Source: Parabacteroides gordonii MS-1 = DSM 23371 (lineage in GTDB: Bacteria; Bacteroidota; Bacteroidia; Bacteroidales; Tannerellaceae). From it: a stretch of 64,000 bases of DNA. Shown piece by piece: positions 37,377 through 46,751 of the stretch. The DNA is taken from positions 2,474,671 to 2,538,670 of the forward strand of contig NZ_KQ033919.1 of NCBI RefSeq assembly GCF_000969825.1. The letters run 5' to 3'. The notes beneath the pieces were generated by a model. That model saw only the letters and a list, made by a program, of their open reading frames with translations. It ran no database searches and was not told the DNA's origin. Made by a program: the position numbers and the translations under genes. Within the stretch, counting starts at the first letter, position 1, and every line of letters begins with the position of its first letter.

Positions 37377-38942
37377 TTAATACGGATTTTGTGTGATGGT
37401 TCCTTTCGATGCTTCAATTTCACTCTGTGGGATAGGAAGATACTTCTTATTTACCGTCCATTGAACGCGTTCGGGGATACCGTCTTTTACATAGCTGCCG
37501 CCTCTCTTATCCAATACTTTTCCGCCTTTGGCTTTCAGTACGTCTTCCGCTTTGTTGAAACGAACCAGGTCGAAGTAGCGTTTCCCTTCGCCTACAAATT
37601 CGCGGCGGCGTTCATTCAGGATATTATCGAGGTTGGCATCGATCGGGGCAACGCCTGCACGTTCGCGAACCTGATCCAGATAGCCTTTGGCTGTTCCTGT
37701 GTCGCCGGTGCGCAGGGACAGTTCAGCGGCATTCAGCAGTGTTTCCGCATAGCGGTAGATACGAAGGTTGTTGTCCCAGTTGAGGTCGGCATCACCAACG
37801 CAACCTGCATTGCCGCCGATGCGTCCCAGATACTTGCGCATGAAGAGTCCGGTGTTCTGGTAACGGCCTCCGTAGGTAACGGTTATGCCTTTGGCTGCAT
37901 TGTCTGCGATATACTTATCCATATTCAGGATACCGATGTCACGGCGCTTATCGTTTTCTTCGTAAGCATCGTATGCCTCTTTGGCAACCGCTTCGAATCC
38001 CCAGCCTCCTACATAATCGGGACTACCGCTCAGGCCGTCGATGCCGATCATGGCGGGAACTACGGTACCTCCGGTGAAGTTGGCATCTCCCCAGGTTCTC
38101 TTACCGCCTTTGGAGATATAATTGATGTCGAAGATCGTTTCATTGTTCCATTCGAATTCAGCTTCCCACAAGTTCTCAAACGGTTGCAGGGAGTATTGGC
38201 CTGAAGAAATAACGCTCTTCATATAACCCAGCGCTTTGGCATATTTGCTTTCGTCCTGCTGGTACATAACGTATTCGGCGTATAGCATGGACGCCATTGC
38301 CTGGGTCACGCGGCCGGCCCATTCTGCCGGTTGTTTCATCGGAAGCACATTGCTGTCGAGCACATCGGCCAGATCTGCTTCTATCAGGTCGTACACTTCT
38401 TTAGCCGTTTTCTGTTCGGCTATGTAAGGGAAAGTCAGGTTTACATCGTAATAAGGAACATTACCCCACAGTTTCCACAGGACGGAATAGTACCAGGCAC
38501 GCAACACCCGGGCTTCGGCTATCAATTTCTTCTTATCCGTTTCACCCATTTCGGATGCTTCCACATCGGCGATCACCAGGTTTGAACGGTTGATACCGGA
38601 ATAGCTGGTTGTCCATGCGCCGGCGATCGTCTTGATCGGGTCGGACAAGTATTGTGAGATCAGATGGAGCTCGCCCTGGTCGCTGGTGCTACCGCCACCT
38701 ACATATACATCGTCGCTCATGCAATCGTACACCAGGCTTAAAGGAGCCCAACCGCTGAAATAATCGTACCATTGCAAGGGGTCGTAAGCAGCGGTAACCG
38801 CTTCCATGATACGGCTTTCCGAATTGTAATATCCGTCGATAGGTACGCTGCTGGAGGGTTCAACGGACAGGAAATCGTCTCCGCATGAGGTCGCTCCGAA
38901 GATAGTCAGAGCTGCACAGGATGTTATTATTATCTTTTTCAT
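37377..38942 (-). CDS. SusD-like lipoprotein
   Basis: This 521-residue SusD/RagB lipoprotein has its lipobox at Cys20 (ALTIFGATSC) followed by GDDFLSVEPSS, a typical mature SusD start. Family signatures are ARVLRAWYYSVLWKLWGNVP and YAETLLNAAELSLRTGD with ERRREFVGEGKRYFDLVRFN. It starts 21 bases after the SusC stop and is the binding partner for that transporter in the GH3/GH5 locus. Confidence 0.95.
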   Translation of the reverse strand: MKKIIITSCAALTIFGATSCGDDFLSVEPSSSVPIDGYYNSESRIMEAVTAAYDPLQWYDYFSGWAPLSLVYDCMSDDVYVGGGSTSDQGELHLISQYLSDPIKTIAGAWTTSYSGINRSNLVIADVEASEMGETDKKKLIAEARVLRAWYYSVLWKLWGNVPYYDVNLTFPYIAEQKTAKEVYDLIEADLADVLDSNVLPMKQPAEWAGRVTQAMASMLYAEYVMYQQDESKYAKALGYMKSVISSGQYSLQPFENLWEAEFEWNNETIFDINYISKGGKRTWGDANFTGGTVVPAMIGIDGLSGSPDYVGGWGFEAVAKEAYDAYEENDKRRDIGILNMDKYIADNAAKGITVTYGGRYQNTGLFMRKYLGRIGGNAGCVGDADLNWDNNLRIYRYAETLLNAAELSLRTGDTGTAKGYLDQVRERAGVAPIDANLDNILNERRREFVGEGKRYFDLVRFNKAEDVLKAKGGKVLDKRGGSYVKDGIPERVQWTVNKKYLPIPQSEIEASKGTITQNPY

Positions 38943-38963
38943 GTTGTCTTATCTTTTTGAATG

Positions 38964-41900
38964 TTAGAAATTAAGGTTTAAACCAACTGTAAACGTACGG
39001 GCTTGCGGGTAGATACCCCGGTCGATACCTGAAGATGCGTCGTAAGAGATCTCCGGATCGAAACCTTTGTAACCGGTCAGTGTCAGCAGGTTCTCAGCCG
39101 CTACATATACGCGTAGGCTGGAAATGAATGCTTTTGAAGTCAGCGTCTTAGGCAATGTATAACCTAACTGGATATTCTTCAGGCGCATATAGGAACCGTT
39201 CTTGATGTAAAGGTCTGAAACACGGTAGTTGTCGTTGTTGTTGGCCCAGGTGAAACGGGGAACGGAGTTGGATGTCCCTTCGCCGTGCCAGCGATCCATC
39301 ATTTCAGATGACAGGTTCACGTAACGCAGGTCGATACGGCGGGTGGCATCGAAAATATCGTTGCCGATAGATCCTGCGATCAACATGCTGAAGTCGAAAT
39401 CTTTCCAGGCAGCCTGGAAGTTAAGACCATATGTCCAGTCCGGTGTACCTTTACCGATTTTTGTGCGGTCGGTATCGCTGATCTTTCCGTCTTCATTTAC
39501 ATCGACGAAGATAACATCACCGGGCTCGGCATTGGGCTGAAGTTTTTCTCCCTTACTGTTTACATACGCATCGATCTGTGCTTGGTTCTGGAAGATACCG
39601 GCTGTCTTATAACCGTAGAAGAACGGGTAGACTTCACCGTTTTCCGCACGGCTGACATTTCCCAGCTGGTGAACGTTGTCCTTCATTTCGAAGCCGTCCG
39701 AGTTACCCAGGTTGATCAGTTTGTTCTTCAGGTAACTGATATTACCGCCCACCTTGAAGCTCCAGTCGCCTGCTCCGAACTTATACCCCAGGTCTACTTC
39801 AACACCCGAGTTTTCCATGCTACCCACGTTACCCCAGGGTTTGGATTCACCCAAATAGGAAGGTATGCTCATTTCTTTCAACATGCCGTTCGTTTTCTTC
39901 TTGAAGTAATCTGCGCTCAATGTCAGGGCATTATCGAAGAAGCCGAAGTCGAGACCTGCGTCGTACTGTTCCGATTCTTCCCATTTCAGGTCGGCATTGG
40001 GCGTGCCCGACGGCTTGCTACCCATGATGATCTGCTGGTTTGTTCCGCCACCGAATACATAGTTGTTGCCGGTTGCTACGTTGGCAGTATATCTGAAGGC
40101 TCCGATGTTCTCGTTACCGTTCTTACCCCACGACAGGCGCAGTTTGGTACTGGTCAGCCAGTCCGGGCGTTTTTCCATAAATGATTCGTTGGTGATATTC
40201 CATCCTAAAGAGACGGAAGGGAAAGTTGCCCATTTATTATTCGGGCCGAAGTTGGAAGAACCGTCACGGCGTACGGTCATCTGCAACATATAACGTTCGT
40301 TGTAGTTGTAGCTGATACGGCCAAAATACGAAGCCAGGGTGGAAGGGTCGAACATACCGCCGTATACATCGCGTTTACCGTCGGATGCCAGTCCGGATGT
40401 GAAATCGAGGTTGGCTTTGTCTTCCATTTCCGCGATCATATCATAAGCGCTACCGCCAATCTTACGACCGGTATATTTCTTTGCCGACTGTCCTAATACG
40501 ACTGCAAACGAATGGGCACCGAATGTTTTGTCGTAAGTCAGGATATTTTCAAGCTGCCAGGTGCAGCCACGGTTCATTTCCGACCATACTTTCGATTTGT
40601 CGTTGTGGCTGTTTACTGCCAGGTAATAAGCCTTGCTCCATCCGTCTTTGCCCCAGAAGGCCAGGTCGGTACCGTAAGATGTCTTGAACTTCAGGTTATC
40701 CCAAAGGGTTACTTCTGCATAGAAGTTGGCAACGAACTTATCTGAGTTGTTCGTTTCTCCCGGCAGGGAAAGATATCCCAGCGGGTTGCTGATCTCGTTG
40801 AAATCTTTGCTGGGGATAGTGACCAACCGGCCGCTTTTCTTGTCTCTTACCAGATCGCCGTATTGCTTGATCTCCTCGGCATATTGTTTGTACATAGCTG
40901 CTTCATCATCTGCATATACGCCATCCAGCGGAGAGAGGAACATGGCATTACCCAATGCGGAACCGGTCAATGAGTTAGTCTCGATACCGGTATTCTTAAT
41001 GCGGGAATAAGCGGCATTCACACCGATAACCATTTTACTTAGCCAATTGCGCTTTTTGCTTTCATCAAACAGGGTATAAGTCGTATTGGAACGCATGGTC
41101 ATACGTTTGTAGTTGGAACGGTCGTAGTCGCCACCCACAATACCTTCCTGGTTGTAGTAACCCAGAGACAGGAAATAATTGATCTTTTCCGTGGCACCGC
41201 TTACACTTACCTGGTGGTTCTGTACCGGAGCGTTGTAGTTGAAAGTTTCTTTCTGCCAGTTTGTACCTGCTCCGTACTGGGCAGGATTGTCATACATATT
41301 CCCTTCACCGGCATAGTTGCTGGCCTCGTTCATCAAAGTGGCATACTGTGTGCCGTTGAGGAGTTCGCGTTCTTTCCAGGGACGCTGCCATCCGAAAGAA
41401 AAATCGTAAGTCACTCTTACCTTACCTTCTTTACCGCTTTTGGTGGTCACCAAAACAACGCCGTTGGCGGCACGTGCCCCGTAAACAGCTCCGGAAGCCG
41501 CATCTTTCAGCACTTCGATAGAAGCGATGTCATTCGGGTTCAGATAGTCAATACCGCCGTCGATAGCCATACCGTCAACAATATAAAGGGGGTCGGAATT
41601 GTTGATGGTACCGGTACCACGTATACGGATCTTGGCCTCTGAACCCGGCTGACCATTGGTCGTCGTTACCTGTACACCTGATGCCAGACCTTTCAGCGCA
41701 TTATCCACACGAACGGGGGCTGTCGTGCTTAAATCGTCGGCCGAAACCCGGGCGATAGAGGCAGTAACCACACTCTTTTTCTGGACACCGTAACCGATAA
41801 CGACTACTTCATCCAATGCCTGGTTATCTTCTTTCAGGATAATAGATAAAGGGTTATTGTTCGCCGCTTTTACTGTCTGGCCCAAATAACCTATAAAAGA

Positions 41901-42143
41901 GATTTCCACGATGGAGCCTTGCTCGACATCCGGAATTGAGAACATTCCATCCAGATCCGTTATCGTACCGGTGGTAGTGCCTTTTATCGCAACATTCGCA
42001 CCGGTGATCGGTTCACCCTGGGTGTCTTTTACTTGTCCGTTAACTGTAAGTTTCTGGGCAAACACTAATGTAGGAAATAATAACAGGCATAATAGAGGAA
42101 TGATCCCTTTACAAAGCCTTCTTTTTGGTAAAATGCTTTTCAT
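38964..42143 (-). CDS. SusC-like TonB-dependent transporter
   Basis: This 1059-residue SusC-family transporter starts with a signal peptide (IPLLCLLLFPTLVFAQ). A carboxypeptidase-regulatory-like domain follows (GEPITGANVAIKGTTTGT), then the plug (LDEVVVIGYGVQKK, then AASGAVYGARAANGVVLV) and the barrel, ending FTVGLNLNF. It has no STN domain, in keeping with control by the SusR-like regulator upstream rather than by a sigma/anti-sigma pair. It heads the minus-strand operon SusC-SusD-GH3-GH5-GH3. Confidence 0.95.
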   Translation of the reverse strand: MKSILPKRRLCKGIIPLLCLLLFPTLVFAQKLTVNGQVKDTQGEPITGANVAIKGTTTGTITDLDGMFSIPDVEQGSIVEISFIGYLGQTVKAANNNPLSIILKEDNQALDEVVVIGYGVQKKSVVTASIARVSADDLSTTAPVRVDNALKGLASGVQVTTTNGQPGSEAKIRIRGTGTINNSDPLYIVDGMAIDGGIDYLNPNDIASIEVLKDAASGAVYGARAANGVVLVTTKSGKEGKVRVTYDFSFGWQRPWKERELLNGTQYATLMNEASNYAGEGNMYDNPAQYGAGTNWQKETFNYNAPVQNHQVSVSGATEKINYFLSLGYYNQEGIVGGDYDRSNYKRMTMRSNTTYTLFDESKKRNWLSKMVIGVNAAYSRIKNTGIETNSLTGSALGNAMFLSPLDGVYADDEAAMYKQYAEEIKQYGDLVRDKKSGRLVTIPSKDFNEISNPLGYLSLPGETNNSDKFVANFYAEVTLWDNLKFKTSYGTDLAFWGKDGWSKAYYLAVNSHNDKSKVWSEMNRGCTWQLENILTYDKTFGAHSFAVVLGQSAKKYTGRKIGGSAYDMIAEMEDKANLDFTSGLASDGKRDVYGGMFDPSTLASYFGRISYNYNERYMLQMTVRRDGSSNFGPNNKWATFPSVSLGWNITNESFMEKRPDWLTSTKLRLSWGKNGNENIGAFRYTANVATGNNYVFGGGTNQQIIMGSKPSGTPNADLKWEESEQYDAGLDFGFFDNALTLSADYFKKKTNGMLKEMSIPSYLGESKPWGNVGSMENSGVEVDLGYKFGAGDWSFKVGGNISYLKNKLINLGNSDGFEMKDNVHQLGNVSRAENGEVYPFFYGYKTAGIFQNQAQIDAYVNSKGEKLQPNAEPGDVIFVDVNEDGKISDTDRTKIGKGTPDWTYGLNFQAAWKDFDFSMLIAGSIGNDIFDATRRIDLRYVNLSSEMMDRWHGEGTSNSVPRFTWANNNDNYRVSDLYIKNGSYMRLKNIQLGYTLPKTLTSKAFISSLRVYVAAENLLTLTGYKGFDPEISYDASSGIDRGIYPQARTFTVGLNLNF

Positions 42144-42201
42144 AAGATAAATACATTTTTTAAAGTTAACATACTAATCGTTTTTACTTTTGTTGTACTT
42201 G

Positions 42202-42209
42202 CAAAAGTA
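42202..42209 (-). promoter_or_regulatory. Putative susC promoter -7 element
   Basis: On the minus strand this reads TACTTTTG, a full match to TAnnTTTG, about 59 bases upstream of the susC start. A TATTGA-like -33 region lies 19 bases further upstream. Confidence 0.6.
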
Positions 42210-42279
42210 GTGTGTGGCTTATTGGGTTCAATAGGCTGGTAAACCGGAGAAGTAAGTTGATAATTTTTGTATATTATTG

Positions 42280-42318
42280 TTACACAGCTGTGTAAGCTTT
42301 TTGCAAATGTGCAAAAAG
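42280..42318. promoter_or_regulatory. Paired palindromes upstream of susC (operator candidate)
   Basis: TTACACAGCTGTGTAA (42280-42295) is a perfect 16-bp palindrome; next to it CTTTTTGCA (42297-42305) pairs with TGCAAAAAG (42310-42318). On the minus strand they lie about 70-110 bases upstream of the susC -7 element and just after the regulator gene. No T run follows on the minus strand, so an activator-binding site is more likely than a terminator. Confidence 0.5.
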
Positions 42319-42358
42319 TAAGTTGTTATACGAAGCAAAGGAGGCTTTGAGAACTGTT

Positions 42359-44068
42359 TCAGCGCTCTATTTTTCCTAAAGATTTTACAATTTCCGCAAA
42401 ATTCTCTCTGGGGACGATCGCTTTACTTCGTGTTTTCAGCCGGTTGTTGTAGACAGTCTGGGCAGAGCAGTGCAGGAACTCGGCTATCTTTACACTGTCA
42501 CTGATCCCCAGCCGCACGAGCGCATAGATACGGAGTTCGGTATTCAGTAATTCCCCTTCCTTGGGTATGATTTGCTTGTCCGGTTGCAGCAACGCATTGA
42601 AATCGGAAACAAAGTCAGGATAGATATGCAGGAAGATGGCATCGAAATTGGCATAGAATTCTTTCAGTTCGTTAGAAGCCAACGAAGAGGCATCTGTCAT
42701 CTTTTTTACCTCTTCCACCATACCGGCTTTGATCTTCCGGTTTATGTTTTTCCTGTATTCATCGAGCTTGCTGATATAGCTGGAACAGATATTGAATACA
42801 TAACCGATATATTCTTCCTTGACGTAATTTGATTCGGTCAGTTTGTTGTTGGCTTCCAGCAACTGTCCGTTCAACGACTGAAGCTGGTTGTTTGCTTCGG
42901 CCAGTTGCACATGTGCCAGTTCCAGTTCGTCCACATGATTATTCAACGCCTGATTGGCGACATTGAGCTTCTTTCGTGAATCTTTCAACCTCTTCATTTG
43001 TAGGGCAATAAAGAAGATGGCCGCAAGCAGGACTAACGACAACATACTGACGATAAGCAAATAACGGCGTAGATCGGCTTCCTGTTTCTTATTTCTCTGT
43101 TCGTAGGTTTTATGAATGGCATCCAGGGCAGAGGAGATACCGATCATCCGTATCCTGTTCTTGTAGAGTTGTGCACAACTCAGGCAATAATTCAGGTAAG
43201 AATATCCCCGGTCTATCTCTCCCTTCTCATAGAGTATTTTCCCTAACTCCTCCAATGATGCAATATCATGGTTGGCAGACCTTATATCGGCCATTGACGA
43301 GAGAATCAGATAACGGAGAAATTCTTCTTCCTTGTTCTCCTCTTTATATAGCTGGGCCAGGATATAAGAATTCATGGCGTCCGGACGTGAATTGAATTTG
43401 GAAGTAGCCAGTACGTGGGACAGCTGATCTCTTACCTCTGCGGCCTGAGGCGTTCCTTTGGACTGCCATCCTCTGTACCACAAATATAAAGGATGGTCGC
43501 CGGGAATATGAAAATAGACGGAGTCGCGGTATGATTTTTCCTGTATGTTGTAAAGAGCGGTCTGGCTGGAGTTCTCTCCCGAGTATTGTCCGTAGTGTGA
43601 ATACAGATACATCATCTGTCCGTAATAATCTGTCTTGGCATAGGATGACAGGTTTTCTACTTTTATCTCGTTCAGCAGATCCAGTCCCTCTTTCAGAAAG
43701 CCGGTAGCGGATGATATGAATGATTGTTCTATTTTCCATTGTGCCACCCATTGGAGATTATTCAGCCGTTGGGCAATATCCAGGTTCTTATGTATATAGC
43801 TCAGGGCAGAGTCACTGTCATATACCATATATTCCTCGTAAAACAGTTTGTTCATCCAGTATTGTTCTTCCTCTGTCTGAACCTTTTTCTCCATTTTCCT
43901 CAACTCTTCGATCCGTTTCTCTTTGGCAACAACAAATGTTTCCTTTTCTACAACCAGAGAGTCAAGACTTTGCAGCATCCTTTCTATATTGTCGGATATT
44001 ATTTGTCCTGTGGCATACCCTGAAAAGATAGATAAAGCGGTAATAAATAGTATTATTCTGATATACAT
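42359..44068 (-). CDS. SusR-like membrane-spanning regulator (DUF6377-type)
   Basis: This 569-residue protein has a signal peptide, a long periplasmic region rich in TPR-like helices (about 25-325), one membrane helix (about 337-357, [20 protein letters not shown]), a coiled coil (about 360-420, repeated [18 protein letters not shown]) and a C-terminal cytoplasmic domain. Near its end, [20 protein letters not shown] and [20 protein letters not shown] resemble a helix-turn-helix. This layout matches the DUF6377/SusR-like regulators that sense oligosaccharides in the periplasm and activate polysaccharide loci. It lies directly upstream of, and parallel to, the SusC operon and is the probable activator. 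Confidence 0.8.
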   Translation of the reverse strand: MYIRIILFITALSIFSGYATGQIISDNIERMLQSLDSLVVEKETFVVAKEKRIEELRKMEKKVQTEEEQYWMNKLFYEEYMVYDSDSALSYIHKNLDIAQRLNNLQWVAQWKIEQSFISSATGFLKEGLDLLNEIKVENLSSYAKTDYYGQMMYLYSHYGQYSGENSSQTALYNIQEKSYRDSVYFHIPGDHPLYLWYRGWQSKGTPQAAEVRDQLSHVLATSKFNSRPDAMNSYILAQLYKEENKEEEFLRYLILSSMADIRSANHDIASLEELGKILYEKGEIDRGYSYLNYCLSCAQLYKNRIRMIGISSALDAIHKTYEQRNKKQEADLRRYLLIVSMLSLVLLAAIFFIALQMKRLKDSRKKLNVANQALNNHVDELELAHVQLAEANNQLQSLNGQLLEANNKLTESNYVKEEYIGYVFNICSSYISKLDEYRKNINRKIKAGMVEEVKKMTDASSLASNELKEFYANFDAIFLHIYPDFVSDFNALLQPDKQIIPKEGELLNTELRIYALVRLGISDSVKIAEFLHCSAQTVYNNRLKTRSKAIVPRENFAEIVKSLGKIER

Positions 44069-44094
44069 TGTTGTCTAATTTAAGGTTTACGGGT

Positions 44095-44102
44095 CAAAGA
44101 TA
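44095..44102 (-). promoter_or_regulatory. Putative -7 element of the SusR-like gene
   Basis: The minus strand reads TATCTTTG, matching TAnnTTTG, 26 bases before the start codon. It overlaps the edge of the adjacent terminator palindrome. Confidence 0.55.
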
Positions 44103-44133
44103 AAAAAAGAGGATGAATTCATCCTCTTTTTTT
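44102..44133. terminator. Perfect-palindrome terminator
   Basis: A fully symmetrical 32-bp sequence with core GAGGATGAATTCATCCTC, flanked by seven A and seven T. It lies after the M16 gene 3' end on the minus strand and probably was the native terminator of that gene before the island was acquired. Confidence 0.85.
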
Positions 44134-44163
44134 ACTACTTATAAACAATCTGCTATTTTAGTC

Positions 44164-44757
44164 TTACGGCTCCATCACCACCTCGATACTATTCCCCTGA
44201 CCAAGCAGCTTTTTGGTAAAAGCCTGTATTTTAGCCGGAGTAATACCATTCAGCGTTTCGACATACTTTGTTGCGCCGTCGAAGCCTTTGTAGTAATAAT
44301 TATCCAGTGTATTCAGCCAGTAGCTGTTTTCCTGTTGGTTTTCTGCATGACGTTTCAGGATATTGTCCTGCGTCTTTTTGAAATCTTCGGGACGCGGGCC
44401 GATGTCGGAGATACGTTTCAGTTCGTTGCGGACGATTGTGTTCATCTGTTCGCGTTTGCCCGGGTCGGTATCGAAGTAAGCCTGCAGGAATGTTTGTCCC
44501 TCGGGGAAAGTGGAGATACGTGCGGAAGTCTGTACACCGTATGTTCCACCTTCTTCTTCGCGTACCTTTTCCATATAAACAAGGTCGAGCACCTGTTTTA
44601 ACATGGTTGCCGTAAGGATGTTTTCCAGGTTGTAATCCATCTGACCGGAATAGAAGTTTACGACGGAAGCTTTCGGGGTTTCCATCTGGCGTTTGAAACG
44701 GTTGACGTATTCGCCTTTGCGGATGGGCGGGACTTCTTTTACATTTCCTTTTTCAAT
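44164..44757 (-). pseudogene. Orphan 3' fragment of an M16 peptidase gene (direct repeat, left copy)
   Basis: These 594 bases (198 codons to the stop) duplicate the 3' end of the complete M16 peptidase gene at 53027-55840, in the same orientation. By hand alignment I count about 23 nucleotide differences (about 96 percent identity) but only three amino-acid changes in the last 173 codons (Met/Ile, Gly/Asp, Gly/Ser). Identity stops at 44757, where IS66-like sequence begins. An internal ATG gives a 173-codon frame, but it lacks the signal peptide and the zinc site, so it is not a working gene. The native terminator still follows this copy. Confidence 0.92.
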
Positions 44758-44986
44758 AATAGCTTTATTGAGAAAAAACTTCTTGTTTTGTGGGAATCAT
44801 CAGGCGGCGGAAAACACAGCTGTTATATGTTCATTGTTAGTATCATGCAAAGCATCTCAAGTTAATCCCAGAGAATGGCTTATCGATATAATTGCTTGGC
44901 TACCATATTACACAAGAGATAAGGGAAAAGACCTAAAAGAGTTGCTACCCAATTACTGGAAACAGAGAAAATCCAAAGAAATCTAA
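44758..44986 (+). mobile_element. IS66-family transposase C-terminal remnant
   Basis: The + strand frame ending at 44986 reads RKNFLFCGNHQAAENTAVIC, then VNPREWLIDIIAWLPYY and DLKELLPNYW. This matches the conserved C-terminal end of IS66-family transposases (FxGxxxAAENxAvxySL ... DLxELLPxxw). The rest of the transposase is missing; the frame upstream reads straight into the antisense of the M16 fragment. It marks the left junction of the island. Confidence 0.8.
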
Positions 44987-45019
44987 CAATACTCTAATGA
45001 AAAGCATCTTATAAACAGA

Positions 45020-45058
45020 GAATCGCTATAAACTTATTAGATTTATATAGCGATTCTA
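45020..45058. repeat. Inverted repeat after the IS66 remnant
   Basis: AGAATCGCTATA (45020-45031) pairs perfectly with TATAGCGATTCT (45047-45058). It may be a terminator or part of the old element end; only weak T tracts follow. Confidence 0.5.
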
Positions 45059-45086
45059 TAATTTATACGGATACTTTATCGGGGGC

Positions 45087-45170
45087 TTGCGAAATAAGCT
45101 GGTAAAAGTTCTTGTAGGTCAGCATCGTTCTGGTAAAGGATTGTTTATGATGAGGTATGAAGTTGAAAGT
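45087..45170 (+). pseudogene. Fragment of an AAA/DUF4143 ATPase gene
   Basis: The frame NKLVKVLVGQHRSGKGLFMM corresponds to GNKLIKVLVGQRRVGKSYLL in the complete ATPase gene at 62023-63291, and the nucleotide match is clear over about 55 bases. The Walker A loop is altered (RRVGKS to HRSGKG) and homology then stops. This is a relic, not a gene. Confidence 0.7.
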
Positions 45171-45327
45171 AAGCGATTTATAGAGGGGCATATGAAGCAT
45201 ACTTTAGTGACTTGCTCATTTAATAATGTCCAAGTTACTAAAGTCTGTTTCTTTAATGTTGTCTGTTAGCATTTTATTGTCTATATCTTAAATTACCTGG
45301 CCTCTGATGAAGGACTTAGGTCACTAA

Positions 45328-46749
45328 TTAATCCCATCCGAATTTTTTTGTTCCTAAAATGCGATAATATGGACTTTCCTTAAGAGTATACGAATGGTAT
45401 CTATCCCACATATCTACTTGACCAACACTATGAGATTGATTATATCTGGCTTCAGATACTACTTTTAATGTTGTCTTATGACTACTGTTTTTAATTTTTA
45501 TATCTTCATATGATATAGTTTCCTTATGATTTGGTCGATAAGTAATAAATTTATTTCTATGAGAAATTTCGAATTGTATAAAAGATGGTGCAATTGTTGG
45601 AATTTTAGAAGAATTTTTATAAAAAGTCAAATAAAGGTTTTTAAATGAACTTTCAAGACTTTCTTCTGTCATTTCAACATAAACCGGTATTATTTTAATA
45701 TTATAAGTGAATTTTATTAATAGTGGTGAATTGTCTCTAGCATGAGCGTAAGTTACAAATATGGGTACTCCTGGTTCATTTTTGCTAAAGGTTCCCTTTT
45801 TTATATGGTTTAAGAAGCCAGTTAAACCAGTAAATGATTGAGCCGAACTCATCCCATTCCCTGCAACTAAATATACTTTAAAATCACAACTTTGTAGAAA
45901 ATCTTTCTCTTCTTTAGTGAAATTCGTTGAATTATTTATAAAAATTGATTTAAATACTTTATTGATATATTCCTTAGATGTATTAACAGAAGAATCAGTC
46001 TCCAATGTTAAAACACCTAATCGTCCGTAAGCAATAGAATTCATATAGACAGCTTCGTCAATTTCATTTTCAGGTATAGAAGCTATACCGTTTTGAGGAT
46101 AGTCCATAATGGCTTTAAAACTGGTTTGGTAAAATCTTACAGTAAGTCCGGTTGATTTAGAAATGGTTATATCCTCTCCACCTTCTTCTGTCGAATAACC
46201 CCAGAATAGCCCTGATACGTCTTTGTTGCTTCCAAATGAACTTTTGAGTTCATTATATGAAGTGAATTGTTCTACAGAAAAATTGAATTCCTGATTCTGA
46301 CTGAAATTACCTTTTTGAGTTTGAGATTCAACATATTGGCCAATGGTTATATAAGAAGGATTATTGATTGTACTAGCTGTTGTTCCAAGTAAAGTTAATC
46401 CCACTCTTATCGGATTTCTTTGATATGTTAAGGGTTTATAATCCAAATCAGCTACTGAACTTTTCTTTATGATATTTCCAAGCCATACATGAGGCAAAAG
46501 CTCAGGAAGCACAATAGATTCTGATGTTTCAACATTTCTTACCTGTATTAAAGGATTTCCAGAAGATTTTGTTAATAAGCTAATTGAATCTATGTTTTCT
46601 ATATTTCTATATGTAGATATATCAATTGATAGAGGAGTGTTTTTTACTGATTCTATCATACTAGTGATGTCGTTTTCATCTTCGTTTGAACATGATAAAA
46701 CAATTGTGAAACAGAAAATTAACGCTGTTATATTTATATAGTTTTTCAT
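45328..46749 (-). CDS. Cholesterol-dependent-cytolysin-like toxin, long component (CDCL-L)
   Basis: This 473-residue lipoprotein (lipobox Cys20, then SNEDEND, an acidic surface-export type start) belongs to the thiol-activated cytolysin family. Diagnostic stretches match pneumolysin and perfringolysin: AVYMNSIAYGRLGVLTLET (residues 233-251; family VxYGRxxxxxLET), DFKVYLVAGNGMSS (289-302), and HIKKGTFSKNEPGVPIFVTY followed by ARDN (315-340). Upstream, FYQTSFKAIMDYP matches the start of the membrane-insertion region. A C-terminal domain (about 350-473) takes the place of domain 4 but lacks the tryptophan-rich undecapeptide, so cholesterol binding is not expected. It follows the short component by two bases. 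By analogy with characterised Bacteroidota CDCLs, the pair forms a pore in competing bacteria after proteolytic activation. Confidence 0.88.
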   Translation of the reverse strand: MKNYINITALIFCFTIVLSCSNEDENDITSMIESVKNTPLSIDISTYRNIENIDSISLLTKSSGNPLIQVRNVETSESIVLPELLPHVWLGNIIKKSSVADLDYKPLTYQRNPIRVGLTLLGTTASTINNPSYITIGQYVESQTQKGNFSQNQEFNFSVEQFTSYNELKSSFGSNKDVSGLFWGYSTEEGGEDITISKSTGLTVRFYQTSFKAIMDYPQNGIASIPENEIDEAVYMNSIAYGRLGVLTLETDSSVNTSKEYINKVFKSIFINNSTNFTKEEKDFLQSCDFKVYLVAGNGMSSAQSFTGLTGFLNHIKKGTFSKNEPGVPIFVTYAHARDNSPLLIKFTYNIKIIPVYVEMTEESLESSFKNLYLTFYKNSSKIPTIAPSFIQFEISHRNKFITYRPNHKETISYEDIKIKNSSHKTTLKVVSEARYNQSHSVGQVDMWDRYHSYTLKESPYYRILGTKKFGWD

Positions 46750-46751
46750 GA

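Noticed and set aside
37389-38204. A 271-codon open frame opposite the SusD gene
   Set aside because: It lies wholly antisense to a clear SusD gene and its sequence shows no domain; long antisense frames are expected here. The same applies to those at 17472-18149 and 28964-29644.
44164-44685. The 173-codon frame as a working small peptidase
   Set aside because: It is the C-terminal piece of an M16 protein without zinc site, signal peptide or own promoter.
44693-44986. A 97-codon + strand frame across the left junction
   Set aside because: Its first third is the antisense of the M16 fragment and only the rest is IS66 transposase tail; it is a chance fusion, not a gene.
45087-45269. A 60-codon frame with a P-loop-like start
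   Set aside because: Only about 20 residues match an ATPase, the Walker A loop is altered and the rest has no similarity; treated as a relic.
45328-46749. Classical cholesterol-binding cytolysin acting on animal cells
   Set aside because: The tryptophan-rich undecapeptide and the usual domain 4 are missing; the two-component CDCL type fits better.
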